Under the pieces are notes generated by a model that was not told the origin of the DNA, did no database searches, and saw only the letters and a list, made by a program, of their open reading frames with translations. From contig CAMRHE010000036.1 in NCBI GenBank assembly GCA_947044405.1, forward strand, positions 1,240,001 through 1,304,000: a stretch of 64,000 bases of DNA, in the 5' to 3' direction. Position 1 is the stretch's first letter; every line of letters begins with the position of its first letter. The stretch is from Leptodactylus fallax. Lineage: Eukaryota; Chordata; Amphibia; Anura; Leptodactylidae. Positions 10,040 to 23,996 of this stretch are shown here, piece by piece. Made by a program: the position numbers and the translations under genes.

Positions 10040-13000
10040 AGAGATATAATCTCTTGGCTCTACTAGCTGTGGCTTTAAGTTGAAAGTGCGGATGAGCACT
10101 GCACTTATCGGTAATCCATATGTGGTTCTTATAGCAGCTTATTTACAACGTGTATGAGCACCCTAAGTAGTAAAGTGCCACCATTGTCATACACTGCACA
10201 TTGCAAATACATTGTTATTGGCTAATCACAGCTGTACCACCTAATACCATTATTTGTTTGGTCATCATGTACCCTTATGGTCCTTGTTTTCAACAGGATG
10301 ATAATACATCAAAACAGATAGGGTTGCCTGTAATGTTGAAGCAATTCGGAATTTACGGTGATAATTTATAATTAGTTTTAATCCAGAAATTGGTATAAAA
10401 TAAGTCACAATTTTAATGCACTGCTGCTTTCTTCTAAAAACTGCATCTTTTTTTCTGAAAAGTAACTGTTAGGTAGGTACTTAGCAGAAAGGTGTGCTGT
10501 CTCCCCCAGCCCAGCTGATTCATTATAACTTATTTGCGTTTCTATGACATGAAGCATCAGCGATGCACCTAATCTATGTCTGCAATATGGTGTACATTTC
10601 ACACAGCTGGATTGCTATAGTAAAATGCACATACGTCAGCAAACCCAGTATTCTCTGCAGTAGCATTAAGAAATAATTAGGCATCAGTCAAAATGAAAGG
10701 TCATTTCCATTGGTAGTTTATTGAAATGGAATGTCTATTAAAAAATAAATCACATCTCTCAGATATCATGAGTACTATTTACACACACAAAGCGGCAACA
10801 GATTTGTTTCTTCTTCACAGTAGGTGACATGATGAAACATTTGGCAGATGATTGCAGCTTTAAGAGTCTCTTATTTGCATATCCTCCTGATTTGCATATT
10901 ATGAATAAAAAGAACCAGAACAGCACAGGATCTCACACAGCCGACATACCTGATAGAACAGAGGCATCATCACAGGGAACGTCCATATACATTTATCAGA
11001 TATTACTCTTATAAGATATTTTGGGCAGCCAAAATGTCACCGTACTTCTATCTACAGCAACAAGAGATGTTAAAATTATTTTCTCTTCAGAATATGTTGA
11101 TAATATTTAGTCTGATTTTTTTTTTCCCACTTTGTAATTATGTTTCTTAACATTTTCTTCCATTTGGTAGATGCTGGGACATGATGTATTGCACATGCCT
11201 GGAAATGAGACAAGCCTTATTCATGCTAGCAGTGCGTTTTGCATTGACCTCTCTGCAAGTCCGCTGATATACTTATTAACCAAAATACTTTTTGGCTTGC
11301 AACTATCATCAATACTTGAACCAGTGAACTATGACATCTAAGACACACGACCGAGCTCAAGTAGATTGAGAGGAAACTAAATTCATGTTTTGATGCTGAT
11401 CACGTACTGATCTGGTGACATCAGTACTGGACAAGTGTATGAACACATTCTTCAAAACACTGCAATGAGCCAGCACAGGAAACGTCACTGGAAAATATGT
11501 GCTGCCCAGAAATTCTGCCCTTTGCAGATGGAGACATTCTCAATGGCTGAGTGTTCCACTGTCACTTTTTATAGATGTCTTGTAAGGTGTCAAGGTTCTG
11601 GTAATTTATGGTTAGAAAAAAGTTCTGTGCTTGAGGATTCTACAATTTTTCAGATGCTGTAAAAGTGTAAATCTTAGCAGGCCCTACAGGCTTTAAAGAG
11701 GTATTCGGGTAACAAGAAATCACCTTGCTGATTGGTGGAATTCCCAGTAGCCATAACCCACCAATCACGAGAACTGCTTTGCACCCCAGTTTGAATGGAG
11801 TGGCAGGTCTGGTATGGTGCACACCTCTCCATTCATTTCAATGGGAACAGTTAAGTGCTGTGTTTCGCCTAGCTCCAGCAGTTCTATTGAAGTGTCGCAT
11901 GCACACTGCCCAACCAGCTGTTTCATTCAAACTGGGGAGCAACACCCAAGTTCTTGTGATTGCTGGTTGCACCCCCACCGATGAACAAGTTACCCCCTAT
12001 CTAAATTTCTTGTTACCAAAATAAGTTAACAGTTACATGCATACTGGACTTTTTATTTGTCATATAGCTGGGCAACCATAGCGAACTGAGATTTATTTTG
12101 CACTATAATTTTCAATGTGTGCCGTCTTAAAGAGAGAAAAAATACATGGCTAAAAGTCACATTTCTACAAAAAAACAAATACCCCTACTTAAAGAATGAA
12201 CCCTTATATACATGATACAAATCCTAAAGACTTGAAGCAGCAAATAAAAACGCAACAAAATGGACATTTACACTTCATTTTCAACAGAGAAACTTTTCAT
12301 ATCGGTGATTTGCATACACATTATCCCAAAAGGTTGCTCCTATTTGGATCTCTCATAGAACAATCCAACGATCAGGTTCTCTCTAGTGAGAGGAACATAA
12401 AAGAAGTCAATAGCCAAAGGCAGGATTATAAATACAATAGGAATACAAACTGGTACTGTACAAATAAATCCATCAAGGGTATATACATCACTGACACCGG
12501 ACCAGGATTTGCTGTAAAATGGTCATGGATACAAACAGGTCCATACCTGAAAACCTATACAGACGTTTCTAGAATGAAACTTTGCAGGTAGAATAGTAGT
12601 AATTTATGTTTAGGCTGCTTTCATACTTGTGCTAAAACAGCATACTTCTTGGCATAACTGATGCACATTGTCAATCAGTTACGTCTTCTATCCTTCATAG
12701 AGGACAATGGAACCAAGGTGAATTGCACAGTAATTACTGACCCAAATGCATCAGTTATAACAATCTGATGTACTAAAATAGAGTATGCTATGTTACCACA
12801 AATCTGAACAAGCTCCTTACAAAAACTACAAGATATGGCTATAGGGAACTGTATTAGATGTAGCAGTTGTTAAATGAACAATCGTATCATGTTAGCAAAT
12901 ATTCATTTCGCACTAACAAACCTTTGTCCATTCACTCTATATCATACTGGCTATTTTGTAATGCACCATAGCACGAAAATGGTGCAACGAATGTTAATTT

Positions 13001-16000
13001 AAAAGTTGCTACATTTGTATAAAACAACTAATGATGGCTAAAAAATAATGGTGCCCTTGTCACCCTTACAGCAAACACCCGCAATGATGTTGAGAACATA
13101 TATCTTTTCCTAGGTAACTCACAGAATGAGCATCTTTTTTTTTGTGCCTGCCACAAATTTTAATATTGGAGGCATAATTTTGCAACTATTTTAAAGCAGC
13201 AATGTCAGGCTTGTCCTTAAAGGGGTTGTCCAGGGTTAAGGTTTTTATGGCCAATCCTTAAGATATGGCATAAATACCTTATCGGTGGGGGCCGACAGCC
13301 ACTCCCCCTCCCCACACACACCGATCAGCTGTACAGAGCACCCGTCCTATACACAACACAGGAACGGGTCCACTCTGTATAGCAGCTGGGTGCTGTCACT
13401 GCAGCTCAGCACACACTGAATTCAGTGAAAGCTGAAAGTGACCAGACGCTATGCAGGGGATGGAGCTTTCCGTTTCCAACCCGGTATTGTGTATAGAATG
13501 GGCACCAGTGCCTTAGTACAACTGACCGGTGAGGGTGTGGGGATTCTGTTGAAATCAGAGAATCAGTTTTTATCACTAACTTCTCATTGACTTATTAAGG
13601 CTGTATTCAGATGGCCAAGTGCTGTCTGAGTATGGCGGCCATCGTGCAGTCTGAGTGTGACAAACTAAAAAGAAATGATGCAATGCACACAAACCCATTG
13701 ATATCACTGGAGCCATACACACTCCCATTTTTACACAAACACTTATTTTTTGCACACTGAGATAACAAGGGCCAACATCAGTTCTTTTTTTCATTTAAAA
13801 TTTTTCCCTGAAATCATCAGTAGGATGCTGAGGGTTTTCTAATATCAACCTTTTTTTACACACAGCTACCTTCAACAGCCTTTATTCTGCTATCATGTTG
13901 CTTAAATAACCTTAAACTCATCAAGAGATATGTTAAGGTGGCCATACACATTTGATGAACATCAGAAGAACCTACCAATTGCATGGGGGGTGTCAGGACA
14001 GCAGATCTCATGGAAAAGAAGGATCAGGCATGTTAGATTTCAGCATGACATTCCTTTATTCTAAGATAACCTGCTGTTAAAGGTGTCTGACGCTCCTGGG
14101 GCTCCTGCATATAGTATCTTAGCCGCCAACAACTGCAGAGTGTTGTGCACTAATTGCAGCATAGATGTCATAGCATTATTATAACTCAGTACTATAGTCA
14201 AAATCATTTCAATAGTAGTTATGACCAAGGTAAAACAATATCGATTGGCCATGTCTTTATTAAGGTTTTACCCTTTTAATAATGAATGGCTGAGCACCAT
14301 CTATTGGTTTAAAAAATGGCTAACACCCAACATAGGTGGGGGACACACCATGTAAGATTTAACATTTTCTCTATAAACCATAAAATTAAGAGGCTGAACA
14401 ATTTTATTCCAGTACATTGTACCTGGCACAGCCTTACATAAGGTTATGTACATAACAGGTTTATAACAAGTCATTCCTGCCTTTATTTCTGAACAAATAT
14501 TCAGATTTTACTTTTTTTTTTTTTTTTTTTACTGTGAGGATTCTACCCAGACTGGGGAGGAACAGGCATGCATGGAGTACTCCACTGTAATCCTTTGTAG
14601 AGCTAAAGGAACCTCCATTCTAGATACAAATATACAACAGCTAAAAGTTGCATATCCAGCTGACAACACAAAGACAGAAAACATCAGATGTGAATTATCA
14701 GCCTGACCAGATAGAACCATTAGATCCTATTGTTTGATTTTCATCTTCTTCTGTCTCTCAGGTTTATTCAGCTGGAAAAATAAATATTTCATGTGGTTTA
14801 ACTTTAGGTGTAAATCCCAGTAGAAAATGTATGCGTCCTTCATGGTAAGAAAAGCAAAAGAAATCCTGTGCTTAGATGAAGCATTGATACATTAACACTT
14901 TCAGAATGGAGAAGCCAAGCGACACATGGAGCAGATTACACATCATTACACTGAGCTGATTGCCTTATACAGTCATGTTTGGCACATAGCAAGTAAGGAA
15001 GAAATAAATAGAATACAGTAAAATGAGTGTACATTTTGTCCCCACATATTTTCCATCCCTAGTGTACATCCTATGGTCCATAGATAACTGCAGACATTCC
15101 TGCATGTCTTCAGCTGCAGCATATGTTCTTTGGCCAGCATAGTCATGTCTACATTTTTGAATGTATTAGGAAAGTTGAGCAAAAGACTTCTTGTACCCAG
15201 TAAAGTGCGTCCTTAATTCAACCTATAAAACAGGGATACAGTTAGATTAATGACATATGGTAACAATGGATCGTCCACAGGCTTTACAAGCAATTATTAT
15301 ACAAGTATTTAGCAATGTTACAACACTATGTAACTTCTAGTGGTGTATATAATCATGAGACCCCCTTAGCAAATATTTTACAAGAGTAGTGATCCTAATA
15401 AAAGTGACTCAAGAAACCTTGGATACTCAATTTAAGCAGATTTCCTACAAACTATACTGCAATCTGCTGAGCTCTTCCTGCATATACAACGTGACCGGTT
15501 ACCTCTAAGGATTTCTCCAGTTCAGTGTAGAGGTGGAAATATAGTAATCTCCCAACTAGGATATGAGTGAGAATCTAGGCTGCAATGTGACTATAATGGT
15601 ATGTATAACTTACATGCCCCAATATGTAAAGGGGTTTTCTGGGCTCTAGATATTGATAGGTCATGAGATCCGCGGATACTGTCACCAATCAGCTGATATC
15701 AAGAGCCGCAGCCCGGAACTACACTGTGTACAGAGCTAGAAGCAGATGGCTGTGTCAGCTGTGTAGTTGCTGTTTCTGATTACAACTCAGTGCCCATTTA
15801 TAGAGAGTCTGTCACCAGAACACATCATATCAACCCAGCCCTGCAGATAGATAGCTTAGGTAGGGTCACCTGGATCAAACTGTGTGTTCCCCTTTTGAAT
15901 CAGCACCTTCGTTGCCAAGATTTTTCTGGATTTGTCAATATGCATATGAGCTCTTTAGAGCAATCAGGGCATTGCTGCTTACCTCTCCAAAAACAGTGAT

Positions 16001-16474
16001 ATCTCAACGGAGGCACTGAGTCACAAAGGCAAAACACTGTTTGATTCAGGTGGCTCTAACCTTTCTATCCACGGGGCTGTGTGGAAATGTTGGACTCTGG
16101 TGACAGACCCCCTGTAAGTGAACTGACTGAGCAGCACCAATATAAAAACCTGATAGCCTTTTCTCCTATAGGTCATCAATATTTAAAGTGCAAAACCCCC
16201 CTTAAAGGGTTTACCCAGTTCTGATCAGCAGGGGTCCTGGGTGTCGGACCCTCTCTGATCTTTTATTGATGACATATCCTGAGAAAAACAAGAACTGGAC
16301 AACTCCTTTACCTAGTGGAATACATATATGAGTTAAAAAAGGGAACTTCATTATTAGAATAACTGAGGCACTCACACTGCTGTGCAATTTTCCTCAGTTT
16401 GGCTGTAGGTAATTATTGTTTATCTATGGTTGGATCACTTGAAAAGTCAACTTTTGATATAAAACACTCATATA
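10040..16474. other. 6.4 kb of non-coding DNA with scattered repeat traces
   Basis: I recognise no gene here. TTAAAGGGG-type ends, as in the piggyBac-like MITEs, occur near 13216 and 16203 without a clear partner. Blocks resembling common amphibian repeats lie at 11690-12010, 13215-13560 and 15625-15790. A 19-base T run lies at 14513-14531. An open frame of 131 codons at 12196-12591 resembles nothing I know and may be chance. The rest appears unique. Confidence 0.5.
12196..12591 (+). other. unassigned 131-codon open frame, coding status doubtful
   Basis: It begins with ATG (MNPYIHDTNP) and runs 131 codons to a stop. No domain, signal peptide or membrane segment is apparent, and composition follows the AT-rich surroundings. 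An open frame of this length can arise by chance in 64 kb, and there is no splice or repeat context to support it. Confidence 0.12.
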
Positions 16475-16633
16475 CAGTGGGGAAAAAAAGTATTTAGTCA
16501 GCCACCAATTGTGCAAGTTCTCCCACTTAAAAAGTTGAGAGAGGCCTGTAATTGACATCATAGGTAGACCTCAACTATGAGAGACAAAATGAGAAAACAT
16601 ATCTAGAAAATCACATTGTCTGATTTTTTTAAG

Positions 16634-16721
16634 AACTTATTTGCAAATTATTGTGGAATATAAGTATTTGGTCACCTACAAACAAGCAAGATTTCTGGCT
16701 CTCATAGACCTGTAACTTCTA
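16634..16721. repeat. arm of the internal inverted duplication in Tc1 copy A
   Basis: It pairs with 16922-17008. The paired sequence is the 5' untranslated DNA of the transposon, with blocks such as GGTCACCTACAAACAAGC and its inverse complement. The canonical arrangement, seen in copy B, has this sequence once on that side. Confidence 0.85.
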
Positions 16722-16803
16722 TTGCAGATTCAGTCTTCCCAGCCTGGTGCAGGTCTACAATTTTGTTTCTGGTGTCCTTCCACAGTTCTTTGGTCTTCAC
16801 CAT
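16721..16803 (-). pseudogene. start of the copy A transposase gene, inverted
   Basis: The minus strand from ATG at 16803 reads [18 protein letters not shown] and continues to about codon 27 (TESAI), where it stops at the breakpoint. This is the N-terminus of the transposase whose remainder lies on the plus strand from 17009. The two pieces share about 11 bp (GAATCTGCAAT) at the breakpoint, present at both 16721-16731 and 17009-17019. Confidence 0.85.
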
Positions 16804-16921
16804 AGTGGAGTTTGGAGTGTGACTGTTTGAGGTTGTGGACAGGTGTCTTTTATACTGATAACAATTTGAAACAGGTGCCAATTACTACAGGTAATGAGTG
16901 GAGGACAGAAGAGCCTCTTAA

Positions 16922-17008
16922 AGAAGTTATAGGTCTGAGAGCCAGAAATCTTGCTTGTTTGTAGGTGACCACATACTTATATTCCACAATAATTTGCAAA
17001 TAAATTCT
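16922..17008. repeat. second arm of the inverted duplication in Tc1 copy A
   Basis: It is the inverse complement of 16634-16721. Between the arms (16722-16921) lies the inverted segment with the transposase start. Confidence 0.85.
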
Positions 17009-17921
17009 GAATCTGCAATAGGCAAGCAACTTGGTGTGAAGAAATCAACTGTGGGAGCAATAATTAGAAAATGGAAGATATACAAGACCACTGATAATCT
17101 CCCTTGATCAGGGGCTCCATGCAAGATCTCACCCCGTGGGGTCAAAATGATCAAAATAACGGTGAGCAAAAATCCCAGAACCACATGGGGGGGACCTAGT
17201 GAATGACCTGCAGAAAGCTGGGACTAACGTAACAAAGGCTACCGTCCGTAACACACTACGCCTCCAAGGACTCAGATCCTGCAGTGCCAGACTTGTCCCC
17301 CTGCTTAAGCCAGTACATATCCGGGCCCGTCTGAAGTTTGCTAGAGAGCATTTGGATGTTCCAGAAGAGTATTGGGAGAATGTCATATGGTCAGATGAAA
17401 CCAAAGTAGAACTGTTTGGTAGAAACACAACTCGTCGTGTTTGGAGGAGAGTGACTGCTGAGTTGCATCCAAAGAACACCATACCTACTGTGAAGCATGA
17501 GGGTGGCAACATCATTCTTTGGGGATGTTTCTCTGCAAAGGGACCAGGACAACTGATCCGTGTACATGAAAGAATGAATGGGGCCATGTATCATGAGATT
17601 TTGAGTGCAAATCAACTTCCATCAGCAAGGGCATTGAAGATGAAACCTGGCTGGGTCTTTCAGCATGACAATGATCCCAAGCACACTGCCAGGAAAATGA
17701 AGGCGTGGCTTCGTAAGAATCTCAACCCCATAGAAAACCTTTGGAGGGAGTTGAAAGTCCGTGTTGCCCAGCGACAGCCCCAAAACATCACTCCTCTAGA
17801 GGAGATCTGCATGGAGGAATGGGCCAACATATCAGCAACAGTGTGTGCCAACCTTGTGAAGACTTACAGAAAATGTTTGACCTCTGTCATTGCCAACAAA
17901 GGATATATAACAAAGTATTGA
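17009..17921 (+). pseudogene. Tc1 transposase copy A, main part
   Basis: The plus strand encodes the helix-turn-helix part from [17 protein letters not shown], then the DDE domain with [14 protein letters not shown] and IENLWRE. There is a TGA at 17105-17107 and a one-base frameshift within 17180-17195 in a G run. About 13 residues between the second D and the E are missing compared with copy B, so the DD34E spacing is destroyed. From 17199 to the stop at 17919-17921 the frame is open. Confidence 0.9.
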
Positions 17922-18138
17922 GATGAACTTTTGTTATTGACGAAATACTTATTTTCTACCAAAATTTGCAAATAAATTCTTTAAAAATCAGAGAGTGTGA
18001 TTTTCTAGATATGTTTTCTCATTTTGTCTCTCATAGTTGAGGTCTAATTATGATGACAATTACAGGCCTCTCTCATCTTTTTAAGTGGGAGAACTTGCAC
18101 AATTGGTAGCTGTCTAAATACTTTTTTTCCCCACTGTA

Positions 18139-19267
18139 TGACTAAATCAACTACTACTACTTCCTCTGTTTATTAAAGTGTACCTTAAAGAGTCCAGAAC
18201 CCTCTGATGATTAATTCATTTATGTATAGGGGTTGAGGATTTATTTTTTAATCAGGTTTTAAAATCCCCAGCTTCCCTTCAGGCGTTCATAGAGTTAAAT
18301 TATAACAATGTATCTGACTGTAGCCACCACTAGAGGAAATACACTAAAGATGGATTTACATTTCGTATTAAATTAATATTAAATCAGTATACAGTAAGCT
18401 CCCAAGCTAACAGTGAGCTCCTAGTGGGGCCCTTACTATTATAGTTTAAAGGCTATTCCCAGCTCATAAAATGATGGCATGTCACTAGGATGTGCCATCA
18501 TCTCATGATCTGATGGACACTCCATCGATCCCAAGAATAAAGGGGCCACAGCACTAGTTTAGCACTGCATTTCCTTCAAACTACAGGGGAACTACAGCAC
18601 TGATCCATTCAAGTGAAGGGGTCAGCTGCAGATGCCTGTACAGTCGCCGAACTGCTGAAAGAGCGTGTGCTGGTCCTAGAGGTCAAACCCACAACAATCA
18701 TAAAGTGATGATATATTGCTAGTATATGAGAACTGGACTCTGAAAAAGATATATCAAGAAAATTACCAGTAAGCAGCACAGATTTTTTTTTTACCACTTT
18801 AGAATAAAAAAAAATAAGATAACTTCACAATTTAAGAACAGAATAGTTACCTCGTTCAGTCCTGAAATTACATACTTTATCAGTCAGAACTGCATTTCCA
18901 TGGTATCGGAGACCATTATTTATTATTAGGTTTGGTTCCTGAGTAATACAGCATACAATATCACCAGTATTTCATCATTTAATGTTACCAGATTTCAGGG
19001 ACACGGCTTGTGAAACCATAAGCGTAAATCTACACTTGACCCTGAAAAGGCCACGGCCAGAAGACCAGAATACATTGCTGAAGTCAGTAAAAAGAAGAAT
19101 TCTGATTAATTGTGTAAATTTAGCGTCAGTGTGACACAAAATAGATAAAATAGCTTTGAAAAAATAGAAGAATATAAAAATAACGCGTTTTTCCACATTT
19201 CACATCTCTGCTAGAAAAAACACAGTAACAAGTGTCAGTTTATCAGATTACGCAGAGGTCACCTCAT
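18139..19267. other. non-coding DNA without recognised features
   Basis: I see no gene, RNA or clear repeat. Short A/T runs and an amphibian-repeat-like block near 18440-18560 are all that stands out. Confidence 0.45.
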
Positions 19268-19534
19268 CGCTGTGGAGTCAGGATTCAAATTAATAGGGTT
19301 AATTATTTTATACAATTATTGATATTCTATAATTTAATTAGATGAGTAGTTTGTTGCATATTTACTTTTATACAATCACTATTTTTTTCGTGAATTAGAG
19401 GAGCTTTTCTGTGTCCCGTGTGTCCTGTTACCCCGGCTGTCAGCCATTTATGAAGGAGTCATAAACAGAGCAGGAGTCAGGGTGTGGAAAAATAAGAGTT
19501 GGAGTCAGAGTCGGTGGTTTGACTCCACAGCCTT
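19268..19534. mobile_element. MITE with GCTGTGGAGTC inverted ends
   Basis: The left end GCTGTGGAGTCAGG and right end GACTCCACAGCC are inverted. GAGTC motifs repeat inside near the right end, a pattern I recognise from short dispersed elements of tetrapods. No clear target duplication could be read. There is no coding capacity. Confidence 0.55.
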
Positions 19535-22500
19535 GGTCACACTATCATAAGAAATGAACGTTTGCTAGGTTGACGGATACAGACGAAAGACTTTGGAGTG
19601 GATTCATCAAGACTGGAGTATTTGGTACATGCCTTGATGTCCCCTTCAGCAGCACAGGCAATGCCTAATTCATGATGAGGCGAATTAGGTGCTCCCCCGC
19701 ATATTAGGCGTTTTACATACTTGAGATTGTCATATGATATTTTCTGGTTCAATATTTCATTACAGTAATCTACAACTCACAAATATAATAAAGTATATTT
19801 ATGTGTTGAAACTTCTAGAAAATTAGGTAAATCCCCAACTGCATTTCTGAAGTCAAATTCAGGAGGAGTCTTAGGTACCCAGGACTTATGGTTAGTGGCA
19901 ATGCAACCTCTGAAACCCTTTACTATACTGAGAATTTTGGACCTTTTAGGTATACTCTATTATATGTTGGTCTTTACACATAGATACACCAATAAGGTTC
20001 TGTTCATATTGACATTATAATGCATATCAATTTCTACCCGCACACACCTGCGATGGATCCGCTAGGTTTCTATTTTCTTAATGGATAGAACAGTACAGCA
20101 TGCTAAATAATTCTAACTATTAATAAGCAACAAACACCTGATGGAAAACAGCTAACACCAGTGTAAACATCACCTAACAATCTTATAACCCATACTGAGA
20201 AGTTTCCTATAGAAGATTACTGGGAATAACAAATGCTTCTTTTTAGCCTGCATTTGGGACTTGTTTAGTACGAAGGCAAGTATCTTCCCACAGTCTGACA
20301 GATTCATATTTCTTTTATCCATCCAATTAAGTTAGAAAATACTGAAGAAAAGAGATACATTTGATGTTTCGGTAAATGGTAAAGCACACGAAGACACATA
20401 TATTAAGAAATTAGCTCCTTGATCTGCAGTCTGAGGTTAAAATTAACATTACGGCTACGTATTTGTTTCAAGTAATCACCAGAGATGTTCCCTAATACTG
20501 ACTAATACTAGCGGATTATCGCTCAAACATGTGCATAATTTATCCAGAGAAATAGTTCTTAAACTATCAAAGCAATTTTCTCCTTACAATGCTTTACACT
20601 ATCTAGAGCAATATTGTGGGATACAGCATAGCATTAATATGATGCCATTCTCCATGATAATACATAGGTATGAGGACTTATTTATTCATTTATATTTTCT
20701 TCAGGAATTAAGGTTTTTTAAAATATTGTTGATCATTTATTTATTTAAAAAGGATTGTAGTTAAAGGGATTGTATCAAGTGTTTACGTTATCCATTGTCC
20801 ATAGGATAGGGGATAACGTTAAGATCAGTGGGGGTTCAAATACTGAGACCGCCACCAATCCTAAGAACAGGGGTCCAGTTCCCCCATCCTGACAGAGCAA
20901 CAGGCTGTGCATGCACTCTTGCACTCTACTCATTCCCTATGTAAGCGCCAGAGATAGGGGATAACTTCTAAATTTTGTGGATAGCATGTGTACAGGTCTG
21001 AACAGTTACTATACCCAAAAATATTGTGCCTCTTTTCTACTAACCCTGTACAAATAATACACTGGGATCATACTTATGAGTCTATTGCATTCATGAAAAA
21101 AGTGCTTCCCCTGCTCCTCCTGACTCTTCTTGCTGGGCTGATGGCAGCTGTGTAGAAACCTATTTATAGCAGATACCATCACTCAACAATGAAGAGGGTT
21201 GGGGGAGGCAGGAAGGCATTGATATGATGGAATATACCCAGATTCATAAACACAACTTGATTATACAAACTGCCATAGAAACGGTTACTATAGTAAACTT
21301 GATTGCAAACAAATTTACCATAATCAGACTAATTGCCTATGACAAGTAATATAATATAGATAACAAAATAGTAGCCAACCCATTTAGATCTTCTCAACAT
21401 ACAGTGGCAAGCTTTATTATATGGGCCAATGATCTGGATATTGACCATTCAAAATAGGACAGCGATCGACCACCAAACTAATAAATGCTATTTTGACTGG
21501 CAAATCGGATTGTTTATACAGGTATAATAATGTTGCCTGGTCGATATTACATCTTCCTATGTAAACAGTGGGCCTATACCGACATAATGGAACTGTATGG
21601 GGGGCAAATGATCGTAGTAGTGGCCTTCCATCTCCATACAGTGTTATATCATTTTATCAGCCCTCATTCTGCTCAAGCATTGGCCCATATACAAGGGATC
21701 TTACAGTAATTATGAAAAACCTTCTTTCGTCTAGACATAGTGAATGTCTTTTTATAGTTCCGGCTACATAAGTGCCAAGATTAATGATTTTGCTAGACAT
21801 TGAGTAAATTGATACAGCAAGTTAGCTCAAGGTCCAGTGTACCATATAGGAAGTCCTTGCAGCTGCTATGATGCTCCTGAAGAGGGCCATGCCCAGGTTG
21901 GTCTCATTAATTTATTAAGAGTTCTTATAAACTGTGCAGCACTACAAGCCCTACAACAATGTAAAAGGTATCGCCTGATTTCTTCACTCTTCCAGGAGTC
22001 AACCTAGGCATAATACACAGTAGATAGAAGGGGGAGGAGTGACAAAGCATCAAGTCCTCCTGCTCCAGGTGGTTGGGTATAGAGACATCAGCCACCTTCT
22101 CTCTATACATATCTCTGATTTCAACAATAAGCTTCTCTAGGTTAAATGAGGTATGCTTGCTACAGTAAAACATTGTTGTATTATATAGTCTATCCAAAAT
22201 AGATATGACATAACCAATGGCCTAAAAATAAAGATATGTGTGGCAGAAGTTGGGCATGATTCTTAAAGCAATGTTAGTTCACATTTTTGGAGCCCTATTT
22301 GAAAAAACAAAGTATATTATAAACTTGCACAAAGCATACTATTTGCTTAGATAACAGGATCTAATAGATAGCATAATTACCCACAGTTCATCTGTAACTT
22401 CTTACTGAATGAAGGAAGGCTCATTCAAACCATAGCTAATATTTAACAAACAGCACAAGCACAGTTAAAAATAGCATGCAATCCAGCATCTGTTTACCAC

Positions 22501-23724
22501 TTCCGATATCACAGAGGATAAATAGGGAAAGTATCAAGTGAATCATTCAGCCACTCCTCTATTTTACATTTCAAAGCCTTCATGTAGCAACTCTGAGCAT
22601 AGACACCAGGGGACACATCTACAAAACATGTGCAAAAGCTTGCACTATGTATGCAGAATATAGAAGAATACTACTATTGTTGTTAATATTATATACCAAG
22701 ACCGCCAGTAATAGGAATACCAACTGTCAAAGTTTCTATGAAATTCAGCGCCATTGAGTAAAACCTTTTTAACAGTTACTGTTAGTTCTTTATGCGTTCT
22801 TCATGAACACAGTGGAATTGACCATTATGGTGCTTATTGTAAGAGTGGGCACAATTCTTGAAGACTTCAGGAGACAATTAGAATTTTCAATCATATTGAC
22901 ATTTAAACTTCCAGTTTGAGTTTGTTAGTAGTCTGGAAGCAAGAACGTTCACAGACATCAGTGCAGCCAAATGGAAGTCGCCTCTCAATTTCAAGTGTCA
23001 ACCATCATCCTTCAATCTATGAATATTGTATATAGATAGCAATGGCAATGCGTTTAAAACACAGGGAAACCTTGCACGACCATCACTTTGAGATAGATCA
23101 CCCCCTTATCCAGACCAAATTTCATTTAATCCATTTTCAGTTCCACCATATATTATGCATACTTGTCATCTTTTTAAAGAAGACCACCACTCTAAAAGTT
23201 CTGACTATTTCTCCTTACACTGTGTAATATTCTAATGTCCCTCTGAAACTCTACACACTATTAAAATGATTTATAGGTTATGTATACAAAGAGGTACTGG
23301 GAATGTTCAGAAGAAAACAGCTTTCCATAGTCCCTATTAGGACATATGGACATCAGATTGAGGATTATTTTGCATAGAACCTCTTTCAATAAACTAGAGT
23401 GGAAAGTGGCTATGGAAGAGTGGCTACTTCTTTGGTAGACTCCCTCAGGTCATGTAATACATGGCTGCCCATCCACTTAAGCCTTGCCATATAATTTTAG
23501 ATTTCTCCTGCAGTGTTTGCAACTTACCCATGTTATATCACCTGATATAAAAAGAGGTTCCTATGTTGAGACAACCCCTTTAAATTATATATTAAAGATA
23601 TAAAGTAATTTTGATGTAAAAACATGAAACAGCAAATACTACTATAAGGGGCTTTCTGTGTGTTGTCTCTATGTATATGTTATATGCGTGTATTTTTTCT
23701 GGTTTGATATAGCAGCACTTGATC
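19535..23724. other. non-coding DNA 3' of PHLDA1
   Basis: This is mostly unique AT-rich sequence. A GTTAAAGGGATTG block with an amphibian-repeat-like body lies at 20758-20990. No convincing exon or RNA gene is visible. Parts could belong to an extended PHLDA1 transcript, but nothing in the sequence shows this. Confidence 0.4.
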
Positions 23725-23996
23725 CACTTTCTATTTCAATATAATTTATTAGCGTTCCTACCCATACCTAATGTTAAAAAAAGGGATTGTCTTGCATGAG
23801 CAATGTATCCTCACATAAACAACATATACAATAGCTCCCCTTGAAATCTTGGAGCAGCAGTGAAATGAAGCATGGGCTCCCTTGCTATGACAGTGTTATT
23901 CTTAGTACAGTGCAGATGTGTGACTCCCCTGCAGGCAGGACCAGATGATTGTAGTGTATGCTGTGACAGGACTAGCAAAGCAAGAGTATCATTAAA
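23725..23996 (-). other. possible second (3' UTR) exon of PHLDA1
   Basis: On the minus strand a pyrimidine-rich tract ending TTTGTTCAG, at about 24010-23997, would make an acceptable splice acceptor. An AATAAA signal follows at 23750-23745. The interval is slightly more GC-rich than its surroundings. Mammalian PHLDA family genes carry an intron in the 3' untranslated region, so an exon is expected somewhere downstream of 24779. The choice of this one is a guess. Confidence 0.2.

Larger units (their letters stand above)
16475..18136 (+). mobile_element. Tc1-like transposon, copy A, internally rearranged
   Basis: The 1662-bp element lies between TA dinucleotides 16473-16474 and 18137-18138, with termini CAGTGGGGAAAAAAAGTATTT and its inverse complement. 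It belongs to the same family as 34318-35905, with which it shares long stretches in the opposite orientation. Its 5' part (16634-17019) contains an inverted duplication that turns the transposase start around. Nonsense, frameshift and deletion events add to this, so the copy is inactive. Confidence 0.9.
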
